Assembly (NCBI RefSeq): GCF_014490785.1
Contig: NZ_CP051488.1
Span: 1,984,001 to 2,048,000, forward strand
Source of the DNA: Kosakonia sp. SMBL-WEM22
Lineage (GTDB): Bacteria > Pseudomonadota > Gammaproteobacteria > Enterobacterales > Enterobacteriaceae
Direction: 5' to 3'
Length of the DNA stretch: 64,000 nucleotides
Shown here: piece after piece, positions 36,411 through 44,803 of the stretch
How the letters are laid out: every line of letters starts with the position of its first letter
Position numbering within the stretch: the stretch's first letter is position 1
Position numbers and translations under genes: made by a program
The notes under the pieces: model-generated
Database searches by the model: none
Told to the model about the DNA's origin: nothing
Seen by the model: the letters and a program-made list of their open reading frames with translations, nothing else

Positions 36411-37339
36411 ATGATGCGTTAATGAGCCATGCGACGGAGACGATAACCGTCGGCTCGAAAAGTTTTGCCACCGCCTCGAAGCTGTTCGATCCCGCCACGC
36501 GCCGCAGCGCGCTGATGCTCTATGCCTGGTGCCGCTACTGCGATGATGTGATTGATGAGCAGGAGCTCGGCTTTCGCACTGCGCTGCCGCAGCAGGAGAG
36601 CGCGCTGGCGCGCCTTGAGATGCTGCGCCTAGAGACCCAGCGCGCCTTTGACGGCGAAGCGATGAACCAACCGGCGTTTGCCGCCTTCCAGGAGGTGGTC
36701 ACGCAGCATGAGATGCCCGCTCAGCTGGCCTTTGCGCACCTCGAGGGGTTCGCCATGGATGTGCGCGAAACCCACTATCACACCTTTGATGATACGCTGC
36801 GCTACTGTTATCACGTTGCGGGCGTAGTTGGCCTGATGATGGCGTGGATCATGGGCGTGCGCGATGAAGCGGTGCTCGATCGCGCCTGCGATTTAGGGCT
36901 GGCATTCCAGTTAACCAATATTGCCCGCGACATTGTTGAAGATGCCGAAAATGGGCGCTGTTATCTGCCTGCGCAGTGGCTGGCGGAGGAGGGGATGAGG
37001 GCCAGTGAGATCGCCGACCCGGCGAAACGGCAGCATATCGCGCGGCTGGCACGCAGGCTGGTGATGGCCGCTGAACCCTATTACGCGTCGGCGAAAGCGG
37101 GGCTACGCGGCCTGCCGCTGCGCTCGGCGTGGGCGATTGCCGCCGCGCACGGCGTCTACCGGCAGATAGGCATTAAAGTGATGGCCGCCGGACCGGCAGC
37201 ATGGGAACAGCGCCAGGGCACCAGCAAGGCCGAGAAGCTCGGCTTACTGGCGAAAGGCGCAGGAATGGCGCTTACTTCCCGTCTGTCGCAGCCTGCGCCG
37301 CGTCCTGCTCACCTTTGGCAGCGTTCTCGCGCGCGCTGA
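36407..37339 (+). CDS. crtB: 15-cis-phytoene synthase CrtB
   Basis: Joins two GGPP to phytoene. It has 310 residues. The two aspartate-rich motifs are visible: YAWCRYCDDVIDEQE (around 45-58) and QLTNIARDIVEDAENGRCYLP (around 167-187). The N-terminal part keeps KSFATASKLFDP. It is the last plus-strand gene of the crt run. Its final 68 bp overlap the 3' end of crtZ on the other strand. Confidence 0.96.
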   Translation: MNDALMSHATETITVGSKSFATASKLFDPATRRSALMLYAWCRYCDDVIDEQELGFRTALPQQESALARLEMLRLETQRAFDGEAMNQPAFAAFQEVVTQHEMPAQLAFAHLEGFAMDVRETHYHTFDDTLRYCYHVAGVVGLMMAWIMGVRDEAVLDRACDLGLAFQLTNIARDIVEDAENGRCYLPAQWLAEEGMRASEIADPAKRQHIARLARRLVMAAEPYYASAKAGLRGLPLRSAWAIAAAHGVYRQIGIKVMAAGPAAWEQRQGTSKAEKLGLLAKGAGMALTSRLSQPAPRPAHLWQRSRAR

Positions 37340-37823
37340 CCTTCTCCTCATGCTCCGCCCGTTTGCGCTGGCGCAGGGTCTGTTGCAGATCCTCAACCGG
37401 CGGGGCATAGAGAAAACCAAATGAGACACAGTCGGCTTTGCCGCGCACCGCGTGGTGCAGGCGGTGCGCCATATAGAGGCGTTTCAGGTAGCCGCGGCGC
37501 GGCACGTAGCGAAACGGCCAGCGCTGATGCACCAGCCCGTCATGTACCATAAAGTAGAGCGCGCCATAGAGCGTCATGCCTGCGCCAATCCACTGCAGCG
37601 GCCAGAAACCGGCGGTGCCGAGGGCGATCAGCACAATCGCCAGCAGGGCGAAGACCACGGCGTAGAGATCGTTGACTTCAAAGGCGCCGGTGCGCGGTTC
37701 GTGGTGCGAGCGGTGCCAGCCCCAGCCCCAGCCATGCATGACATATTTATGCGCAAGCGTGGCGATAATCTCCATCGCGGCGACGGTAGCAAGCGTGATC
37801 AGCGTGTTCCATAAGACGAGCAT
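37272..37823 (-). CDS. crtZ: Beta-carotene hydroxylase CrtZ
   Basis: Non-heme di-iron membrane hydroxylase that turns beta-carotene into zeaxanthin. It has 183 residues and several hydrophobic helices. Histidine clusters HKYVMHG, HRSHHE, HDGLVH and HRLHH supply the iron ligands. The C-terminal tail is charged and alanine-rich (REN to TDGK). Transcribed toward crtB; the two 3' ends share 68 bp. The start at 37823 gives MLVLWNTLITLATV. It presumably has its own promoter in 37824-37947, where no clear consensus was seen. Confidence 0.95.
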   Translation of the reverse strand: MLVLWNTLITLATVAAMEIIATLAHKYVMHGWGWGWHRSHHEPRTGAFEVNDLYAVVFALLAIVLIALGTAGFWPLQWIGAGMTLYGALYFMVHDGLVHQRWPFRYVPRRGYLKRLYMAHRLHHAVRGKADCVSFGFLYAPPVEDLQQTLRQRKRAEHEEKVSARENAAKGEQDAAQAATDGK

Positions 37824-37947
37824 CGGTATCCCTTATTAACCGGACATCCATTGACTCTAGTGCAGTCGCGCGGATACACAACGACAGCGGCGGGTTTTTT
37901 ATCGCCGCCGGCGCGAAAAGTGCCGCACCGGCTGGCGATCTGCGATC

Positions 37948-38994
37948 TTAGCGACCGGCTTTTAGCTTCTGATAATACTCTTCATACAGCGCGCTGGCGC
38001 TGCCAACATCATTTTGCCACTCGCCCTTGCTGATGGTTTCCGCATCCGGGTAGAGGGATTTGTCGTTAGCCACTTCTGGCTTGAGCAACTTACGTGCGGC
38101 GAGGTTTGGTGTCGGGTAGCCGATGGTTTCCGCCACCTGTTTGGCGATCTCCGGGCGCAGCAGGAAGTTAATCAGCTTCAGCGCGCCGTCGACGTTTTTC
38201 GCGTTCGCCGGGATCGCCAGGCTGTCCATCCAGAAGATACCGCCCTCTTTAGGCCACACCACCTCCAGCGGCGTGCCCGCTTCGCGCGCAACGAACGCCG
38301 AACCATTCCACACCATCCCAAGATTCACTTCCCCCTCCATATAGGGGTTAGCTGGGTTATCGGAGTTGAAGGCGGCGACGTTCGGCATCAGTTTTTGCAG
38401 CTCTTTGTAAGCCGCTTCAATCTCTTTCGGATCGGTGGTGTTACCAGAGTAACCGAGCTTGCGTAGCGCCATCTGGAACACTTCACGGGCGTCATCCGTC
38501 AGCAGCAGGCTGCTTTTATACTCCGGTTTCCACAGATCGGCCCAACTGATGACGCTTTTCGGATCGATCTCGTCGCTATTGATGCCAATCGCCGTTGCGC
38601 CCCAGATATAGGGGATCGAGTAGTCGTTGCTCGGGTCGAAGGGCTTGTTGAGCATCTGCGGATCGAGGTTGTGGAAGTTGGTCAGCTTCGACTTATCGAT
38701 CTTCTGAATCATCCCCTCTTTGCGCATTTTGTCGACAAAGTAGGTGGAGGGGACCACCAGATCGTAGGCACCCTCTTTATAGGTCTTCAGCTTGGCATAC
38801 ATCGTCTCATTCGACTCGTAGGTCGAGTAGATCACTTTGATGCCGGTCTCTTTGGTGAACTGCTCCAGCAGGCCTGGCGGCACATACTCGGTCCAGTTAT
38901 AGAAGTAGAGCGTTTTGTTATCATCCGCGTGCGCGGCGCTGATACCGAAGGCGAGCGCGCCTGCGGCGAGCAGGTGGCGTGACCATTTTTTCAT
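37948..38994 (-). CDS. potD: Spermidine/putrescine-binding protein PotD
   Basis: Periplasmic substrate-binding protein of the PotABCD polyamine importer. It has 348 residues (E. coli 348). The signal peptide ends at ISAAHA (about residue 23). LYFYNWTEYVPPGLLEQF and NTTDPKEIE are conserved, and aromatic and acidic residues that bind polyamine are expected in YFYNWTEY and in the WxGSAF region. Last gene of the potABCD operon, overlapping the potC stop by 1 nt. Confidence 0.97.
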   Translation of the reverse strand: MKKWSRHLLAAGALAFGISAAHADDNKTLYFYNWTEYVPPGLLEQFTKETGIKVIYSTYESNETMYAKLKTYKEGAYDLVVPSTYFVDKMRKEGMIQKIDKSKLTNFHNLDPQMLNKPFDPSNDYSIPYIWGATAIGINSDEIDPKSVISWADLWKPEYKSSLLLTDDAREVFQMALRKLGYSGNTTDPKEIEAAYKELQKLMPNVAAFNSDNPANPYMEGEVNLGMVWNGSAFVAREAGTPLEVVWPKEGGIFWMDSLAIPANAKNVDGALKLINFLLRPEIAKQVAETIGYPTPNLAARKLLKPEVANDKSLYPDAETISKGEWQNDVGSASALYEEYYQKLKAGR

Positions 38995-39782
38995 TAAGTT
39001 GTCCTCTTAGCTTTCGTCGTATCGCGAGCAATCAGCTGGCTGGCGATCACCAGCACCAGCGACAGCACTAACAGAATCGTGGCCAGCGCGTTCACCTCCG
39101 GCGAAACACCCACTTTGACCATCGAATAAATTTTCAGCGGCAGGATCTCATACCCTGGTCCGGTGACAAACGAAGAGACCACCACATCGTCCATCGACAG
39201 GGTAAAGCTGAGCAGCCAGCCCGCCGCCACGGCAGGCAGCGCCAGCGGCAGGATAATCTTGCGCAAAATGGTGAACTCGCTGGCACCGAGATCTTTCGCC
39301 GCCTCCAGCATGCGCACATCAAACCCTTTCAGGCGCGAGAAGACCGTCACCACCACAAAGGGGAGGCAGAAGGTGATGTGCGAGAAGAGCAGCGACATAA
39401 AGCCGAGCTGCACGCCGAGCAGCATAAACAGCACCAGCAGGGAGATCGCCATCACGATATCCGGCGACATCATCACCACAAACAGCATGCCGCTGACAAA
39501 TGGCTTGCCGCGAAAGCGGTAGCGGTAAAGCGCCACTGCCGTCAGTGCGCCGATAAGCGTCGCAAAGGTGGCAGATAGCACCGCCATGGTCAGCGAGTGC
39601 TGCGCCGCCTGCAACAGGCTGTCATTATTCATCAGCAGGCCGTACCACTTGGTCGAAAAACCCTGCCAGTTGATGCCGAAGCGCGAACTGTTAAAGGAGT
39701 TCACGATCAGGATGATGATCGGAATATAGAGGTAAGCGTAAATGGCGGCCATAAAACCGCCTCTGAAGAGACGACCGATCAT
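38994..39782 (-). CDS. potC: Spermidine/putrescine ABC permease PotC
   Basis: Inner-membrane permease with 262 residues (E. coli 264) and six predicted helices. The EAA loop, which docks to the ATPase, is EAAKDLGASEFTILRKIILP near residue 165. It overlaps potB by 4 nt and potD by 1 nt. Confidence 0.97.
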   Translation of the reverse strand: MIGRLFRGGFMAAIYAYLYIPIIILIVNSFNSSRFGINWQGFSTKWYGLLMNNDSLLQAAQHSLTMAVLSATFATLIGALTAVALYRYRFRGKPFVSGMLFVVMMSPDIVMAISLLVLFMLLGVQLGFMSLLFSHITFCLPFVVVTVFSRLKGFDVRMLEAAKDLGASEFTILRKIILPLALPAVAAGWLLSFTLSMDDVVVSSFVTGPGYEILPLKIYSMVKVGVSPEVNALATILLVLSLVLVIASQLIARDTTKAKRTT

Positions 39783-40636
39783 TCCAGCTCCACCTTTTTA
39801 TTAAGCAGACGCGCGGCGCGCCAGTAAACCAGCAGCATCAGCCCCATCACCAGCGTCAGGGTGATACTGGTCGCCGAGCCGAACGGCCAGTCGCGAATAT
39901 TGAGGAACTGGCTCTTAATCACGTTGCCGATCAGCAGGTTTTTCGCTCCGCCCATTAAGTCCGAGACGTAGAACAGCCCCATTGCCGGCAGCATCACCAG
40001 CAGGCAGCCAGCGATGATTCCCGGCATGGTGAGTGGAATGATAATGCGCAGAAAGGTTTGCAGCTTACTAGCACCGAGATCTTTCGCCGCTTCCAGCAGC
40101 GGTTTGTCGAGCTTCTCAATGCTGGAGTAGAGCGGCATCACCATAAACGGCAGCAGAATATAGACCAGGCCAATAATCACCGCGCCTGGCGTAAACATGA
40201 TGCGCACGGGCGTGTCGATCACCCCCAGCCAGAGCAGGAATTCGTTGAGATAGCCTTTGGTGCTAAGGAAGATCTTCAGCCCGTAGATGCGGATCAGCGA
40301 GTTGGTCCAGAAGGGGACAATCAGCAAAAAGAGCAGCAGCGGGCGCACGTTCGCCGGAAGCTTTGCCAGAAACCACGCAAAGGGGTAGCCGAGCAGCAGG
40401 CAGGCGAGGGTGGCAATTAGCGCCATATTTAGCGAGTGGAGCAGCACATCGAAATAGAGCGGATCGAGCAGCCGCGCGTAGTTATCCAGCGTGAAGACCA
40501 GTTTGACGAAGCTGGCGTCGTCGCGGGTCAAAAAGCTGGTGGCGATGATCATCAGGTTCGGCAGGAAGACAAACAGCACCAGCCAGCCGACGATGGTCGC
40601 GATCACCGCTTTCTGGAATTTACTTGTGCTCTTCAT
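39779..40636 (-). CDS. potB: Spermidine/putrescine ABC permease PotB
   Basis: Partner permease of PotC. It has 285 residues from the ATG at 40636 (MKSTSKFQKAVI); a longer frame to 40702 runs into potA and is not used. The EAA loop is EAAKDLGASKLQTFLRIIIP near residue 190. Overlaps potA by 17 nt and potC by 4 nt. Confidence 0.95.
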   Translation of the reverse strand: MKSTSKFQKAVIATIVGWLVLFVFLPNLMIIATSFLTRDDASFVKLVFTLDNYARLLDPLYFDVLLHSLNMALIATLACLLLGYPFAWFLAKLPANVRPLLLFLLIVPFWTNSLIRIYGLKIFLSTKGYLNEFLLWLGVIDTPVRIMFTPGAVIIGLVYILLPFMVMPLYSSIEKLDKPLLEAAKDLGASKLQTFLRIIIPLTMPGIIAGCLLVMLPAMGLFYVSDLMGGAKNLLIGNVIKSQFLNIRDWPFGSATSITLTLVMGLMLLVYWRAARLLNKKVELE

Positions 40637-41738
40637 CAGCCAGCACGACCTCCCAGCTCTCGACCCAGTTGATGGCCATCTTCTGATCCAGCGAGTGGTC
40701 AAAGTCGGGATCGTCTTCGTTAAAGAACTCGCTGACCATCACCATCTTGCCGTTTTCCAGCTCAACCATCGACTCCAGGGTCATGCCTTTATAGTTGCGC
40801 TCGCGCACGTAGCCAATCAGCCCTTCGACCTCGGCAATATCGTTGATCTCTTCAACGCGCAGATCTTCCGGGCGCAGCAGCACATTGAGCTGCTGACCAC
40901 TCTCCACCGGGAAGTTGACGTAAATATTGCACTCGCGCCCTTCGACATTGGCGCGCACGCGGCTCTCGTCGAGACGCTCCATCACCGTGGCGCTGAAGAT
41001 ATTGATTTCGCCGATAAAGCTGGCGACAAAGAGGTTTTTCGGCTCTTCGTAAATCTCACGCGGCGTGCCATCCTGCTCAATGCGCCCGTTGCGCATCACC
41101 ACGATGCGATCGGACATTGTCAGGGCCTCTTCCTGATCGTGGGTTACAAAGACGAAGGTGATGCCAAGCTTGCGCTGCAACGCTTTCAGTTCGTTCTGCA
41201 TCTGCTTGCGCAGCTTGTAATCGAGGGCGGAGAGGGACTCATCCAGCAGCAGTAAACGTGGTTTATTGACCACCGCGCGGGCGATGGCGACGCGTTGCTG
41301 CTGGCCGCCGGAGAGCTGGTGCGGTTTACGCTGGGCGAACTCATCCAGCTGCACCATGCGCAGCGCCTCGGTAACGCGCGGGCCGATTTCGGCCGCAGGC
41401 GTCTTTTGCATCCGCAGGCCAAACGCCACGTTTTCAAACACGGTCATGTGCGGGAAGAGGGCGTAACTTTGAAAAACGGTATTCACATGGCGATGTTCCG
41501 CTGGAACGTGGGTAATATCCTGGTTATCCAGCTGGATATGACCGACATCGACGCTCTCAAGACCGGCTATCAGGCGCAAAACCGTAGTTTTACCGCAGCC
41601 GGAAGGGCCGAGCAGCGTAAGAAATTCGCCGTTATTAATGGTGAGATTGAAATCGGAGATTACCGTTTTGCCATCAAAGCTTTTGCGAAGACCGGCCAGC
41701 TCAACCAGCGGTGAACGCGAACGCGATTGTGTATTCAA
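40620..41738 (-). CDS. potA: Spermidine/putrescine ABC transporter ATPase PotA
   Basis: Cytoplasmic ATPase of the polyamine importer, 372 residues (E. coli 378). Walker A GPSGCGKTT is near residue 43, the signature LSGGQQQRVAIARA near 143, Walker B LLLLDESLSALD, and the H-loop VTHDQ. The C-terminal TOBE-like domain (from about 270) carries regulatory function in E. coli. First gene of the operon, divergent from pepT across about 280 bp (41739-42022), where no named operator could be fixed. Confidence 0.96.
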   Translation of the reverse strand: MNTQSRSRSPLVELAGLRKSFDGKTVISDFNLTINNGEFLTLLGPSGCGKTTVLRLIAGLESVDVGHIQLDNQDITHVPAEHRHVNTVFQSYALFPHMTVFENVAFGLRMQKTPAAEIGPRVTEALRMVQLDEFAQRKPHQLSGGQQQRVAIARAVVNKPRLLLLDESLSALDYKLRKQMQNELKALQRKLGITFVFVTHDQEEALTMSDRIVVMRNGRIEQDGTPREIYEEPKNLFVASFIGEINIFSATVMERLDESRVRANVEGRECNIYVNFPVESGQQLNVLLRPEDLRVEEINDIAEVEGLIGYVRERNYKGMTLESMVELENGKMVMVSEFFNEDDPDFDHSLDQKMAINWVESWEVVLADEEHK

Positions 41739-42022
41739 TTTTTGACTCTGTCCCGTGTTTGCGCATCGGAGGGCGTATCAGATGCGGGGTTTGTGATGAA
41801 CCACCTTCAGGGTTGTGCACGATTTAAGGGCTGGCATTCTACGGCAAAGCGGTTAAATCGCCAATCGTTGATGGCTTTTCCCCGCTCAATCAGTCACTTT
41901 CTCAACTACGTTTAATACGACGAACTTTAAAATATTCTCGTTTACCGGGTAAAAGTGACCTGACGCAATATTTGTCTTTTCACGCTTACTGATAATGTTG
42001 TGACATTTTGTTTGGGGGCTTT

Positions 42023-43276
42023 ATGGATAAATTATTAGAGCGCTTTTTGCAGTACGTAACGCTGGATACGCAATCGAAGCCCGGCGTGCGGCAGGTGCCA
42101 AGTACGGATAGCCAATGGAAGCTCCTGCATTTACTGCAAGACCAGCTTACTGAGATGGGGCTGGTGGACGTGACCTTAAGCGATAAGGGCACGCTGATGG
42201 CGAAACTGCCATCTAACGTCGACAAGCCGGTTCCGGCCATTGGTTTTATCTCCCACGTCGACACCTCGCCCGACTTTAGCGGCAAAAACGTTAACCCACA
42301 GATCCTCGAAAACTACCGTGGCGGTGATATTGCGCTGGGTGTCGGCGACGAAATCCTTTCGCCGGTGATGTTCCCGGTGCTGCATCAGCTGCTCGGCCAT
42401 ACGCTGATTACTACCGACGGCAAAACCCTGCTTGGCGCAGATGATAAAGCGGGCGTGGCGGAGATCATGACCGCGCTGTCGGTGCTGAAGGCAAAAAACA
42501 CTCCTCACGGTGATATCTGCGTGGCCTTCACGCCCGATGAAGAGGTGGGCAAAGGGGCGAAATATTTCGATGTTGAAGCCTTTGGCGCGAAGTGGGCCTA
42601 CACCATGGATGGCAGCGGCATTGGCGAGCTGGAGTTTGAGAACTTCAACGCCGCCTCGGTGACGGTGAAAATCGTGGGTAATAACGTTCACCCCGGCACG
42701 GCAAAAGGGGTGATGGTCAATGCCATGACGCTCGCCAGCAAAATTCATGCGCGTATACCAGAAGAGGAGAGCCCGGAGCAGACCGAAGGGTACGAGGGCT
42801 TTTACCATCTCACTAGCATTAAAGGCACGGTGGATCGCGCCGAAATGCACTACATAATCCGTGATTTTGAGCGCGCATCGTTTGAAGCGCGCAAACGCAA
42901 GATGATGGAGATCGCCAAAGAGGTGGGCAAAGGGTTGCACCCGGATTGCTATATCGAACTGGTGATTGAAGACAGTTATTACAATATGCGCGAGAAGGTG
43001 GCGGAGTTTCCGCACATTATCGACATTGCCCAGCAGGCGATGCGCGATTGCGATATCGAACCGGAGATGAAACCGATCCGCGGCGGCACCGACGGCGCCC
43101 AGCTCTCCTTTATGGGGCTGCCCTGCCCGAATATCTTTACCGGCGGCTACAACTATCACGGCAAACACGAGTTCGCCACCCTGAACGGCATGGAGAAAGC
43201 GGTGCAGGTGATTGTGCGAATCGCAGAGTTAACCGCCGAACGTGAGACAACGCAGGGGGGATTCCCGGCACGGTAG
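42023..43276 (+). CDS. pepT: Tripeptidase PepT, C-terminus extended by a repeat
   Basis: Cytoplasmic zinc aminotripeptidase of family M20. The E. coli enzyme has 408 residues; this one has 417. Metal and catalytic motifs are present: FISHVDTSPD (His78-type ligand), LLGADDKAGVAEI (bridging Asp) and FTPDEEVGKGA (catalytic Glu and ligand). The start is the ATG at 42023 after TTTGGGGGCTTT. The normal end AELTAERE is followed by a short tail TTQGGFPAR, and the stop TAG lies in CGGCACGGTAGG, which aligns with the linker of the adjacent BIME array, so the repeat supplied the new stop. Confidence 0.95.
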   Translation: MDKLLERFLQYVTLDTQSKPGVRQVPSTDSQWKLLHLLQDQLTEMGLVDVTLSDKGTLMAKLPSNVDKPVPAIGFISHVDTSPDFSGKNVNPQILENYRGGDIALGVGDEILSPVMFPVLHQLLGHTLITTDGKTLLGADDKAGVAEIMTALSVLKAKNTPHGDICVAFTPDEEVGKGAKYFDVEAFGAKWAYTMDGSGIGELEFENFNAASVTVKIVGNNVHPGTAKGVMVNAMTLASKIHARIPEEESPEQTEGYEGFYHLTSIKGTVDRAEMHYIIRDFERASFEARKRKMMEIAKEVGKGLHPDCYIELVIEDSYYNMREKVAEFPHIIDIAQQAMRDCDIEPEMKPIRGGTDGAQLSFMGLPCPNIFTGGYNYHGKHEFATLNGMEKAVQVIVRIAELTAERETTQGGFPAR

Positions 43277-44045
43277 GCCTTGCCGGATGGCGGCGTACCG
43301 CCTTATCCGGCCTACGGGTTCGCATGTTTTTTGGGTTTTGTAGGCCTGTTAAGCGTAGCGCCATCAGGCAGTATGCCGGGCACGGTGCATATTGCCGGAT
43401 AGCGGCGTAAACGCCTTATCCGGCCTACGGATTCGCATGTTTTTGGGTTTTGTAGGCCTGATAAGCGTAGCGCCATCAGGCAGTATGCCGGGCGCGGTGC
43501 ACATTGCCGGATGGCGGCGTAAACGCCTTATCCGGCTTACGGGTTCGCATGTTTTTTGGGTTTTGTAGGCCTGATAAGCGTAGCGCCATCAGGCAGTATG
43601 TCGGGCGCGGTGCACATTGCCGGATGGCGGCGTAAACGCCTTATCCGGCCTACAGGTTCGCATGTTTTTGGGTTTTGTAGGCCTGATAAGCGTAGCGCCA
43701 TCAGGCAGTATGCCGGGCGCGGTGCACATTGCCGGATGGCGGCGTAAACGCCTTATCCGGCCTACGGGTTCGCATGTTTTTGGGTTTTGTAGGCCTGATA
43801 AGCGTAGCGCCATCAGGCAGTATGTCGGACACGGTGCACATTGCCGGATGGCGGCGTAAACGCCTTATCCGGCCTACGGGTTCGCATGTTTTTTGGGTTT
43901 TGTAGGCCTGATAAGCGCAGCGCCATCAGGCAGTATGCCGGGCACGGTGCACATTGCCGGATGGCGGCGTAAACGCCTTATCCGGCCTACGGGTTCGCAT
44001 ATTTTTTGGGTTTTGTAGGCCTGATAAGCGTAGCGCCATCAGGCA
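43264..44045. repeat. Tandem BIME array upstream of the RAYT gene (about seven units of 112 bp)
   Basis: GTAGGCCTGATAAGCG (first copy GTAGGCCTGTTAAGCG) recurs at about 43340, 43452, 43565, 43677, 43789, 43902 and 44015. Between copies each unit has a linker with GGGCACGGTGCACATTGCC-like sequence, an inverted REP (GCCGGATGGCGGCGTAAACGCCTTATCCGGC) and a short CGGGTTCGCATGTTTTTTGGG spacer. Differences between units are few. The array runs from the last codons of pepT to the ribosome site of the RAYT gene and continues after it. Confidence 0.94.
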
Positions 44046-44077
44046 ACAGGAATGGCGAATGGAAAAGGAGTTTCCAG

Positions 44078-44569
44078 ATGTCTGACTATCGTCGTCATTA
44101 TGTGCCCGGCGGCACCTGGTTTTTCACCGTCAACCTGCGCGATCGGCGCAGCGACCTTCTTACCCGCCATATTGATACGCTGCGTCGCGCGACGCTCACG
44201 GTGAAACGCCGCCAGCCATTTCATATCAACGCCTGGGTTATCCTGCCGGAGCATATGCACTGTATCTGGACATTACCCGAAAACGATGATGATTTTTCCG
44301 GGCGCTGGCGTGAGCTTAAGAAAGCCTTTAGCAAGTCGCTCGGGCAGAGAGAGGTCTGGCAGCCGCGCTTTTGGGAGCACACTATCCGCAATGAACGGGA
44401 TTACCGGAATCATATGGATTATGTGTATATCAACCCGGTAAAACATGGATGGGTGAAATGTACTGAGCAATGGCCCTTTTCCACCTTTCATCGCGATGTC
44501 CGCGCCGGAGTCTATCCGAAAGATTGGTCAGGTGAGATCGTTGATATGGAGGCCGGGGAACGGCGTTAA
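44078..44569 (+). CDS. REP-associated tyrosine transposase (RAYT, TnpA-REP type)
   Basis: Single-strand nuclease of the Y1 (IS200/IS605-like) family that recognises and cuts REP hairpins. It has 163 residues, close to E. coli YafM/RayT (165). Motifs: LPEHMHCIW with the metal-binding HxH at 59-61, WQPRFWEHTIRN, and DYVYINPVKHGWV with the catalytic tyrosine at 115. The ATG at 44078 follows AAGGAG at 44065-44070. No frameshift is seen. It sits inside one BIME: REPs in opposite orientation flank it at about 35 bp upstream and directly downstream. In E. coli the related gene lies elsewhere. Confidence 0.95.
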   Translation: MSDYRRHYVPGGTWFFTVNLRDRRSDLLTRHIDTLRRATLTVKRRQPFHINAWVILPEHMHCIWTLPENDDDFSGRWRELKKAFSKSLGQREVWQPRFWEHTIRNERDYRNHMDYVYINPVKHGWVKCTEQWPFSTFHRDVRAGVYPKDWSGEIVDMEAGERR

Positions 44570-44571
44570 TG

Positions 44572-44795
44572 CATTGCCGGATGGCGGCGTAAACGCCTTA
44601 TCCGGCCTACGGGTTCGCATATTTTTTGGGTTTTGTAGGCCTGATAAGCGTAGCGCCATCAGGCAGTATGCCGGACACGGTGCACATTGCCGGATGGCGG
44701 CGTAAACGCCTTATCCGGCCTACGGGTTCGCATGTTTTTTGGGTGTTGTAGGCCTGATAAGCGCAGCGCCATCAGGCATGATGCCGGATGGCGCC
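44572..44795. repeat. BIME units downstream of the RAYT gene (about two units)
   Basis: The array resumes 3 nt after the RAYT stop with CATTGCCGGATGGCGG. GTAGGCCTGATAAGCG recurs at 44635 and 44747 (112 bp apart). The same linker and spacer sequences occur as upstream. The array ends in GCCGGATGGCGCC next to the roxA stop. Confidence 0.92.
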
Positions 44796-44803
44796 AAAGG
44801 AGA

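Noticed and set aside
42176..43168. 330-codon ORF opposite pepT
   Set aside because: Complete antisense overlap with an intact conserved enzyme; no motifs.
43556..43859. Repetitive ORFs in the pepT-roxA array
   Set aside because: Same cause: REP units read in frame, not genes.
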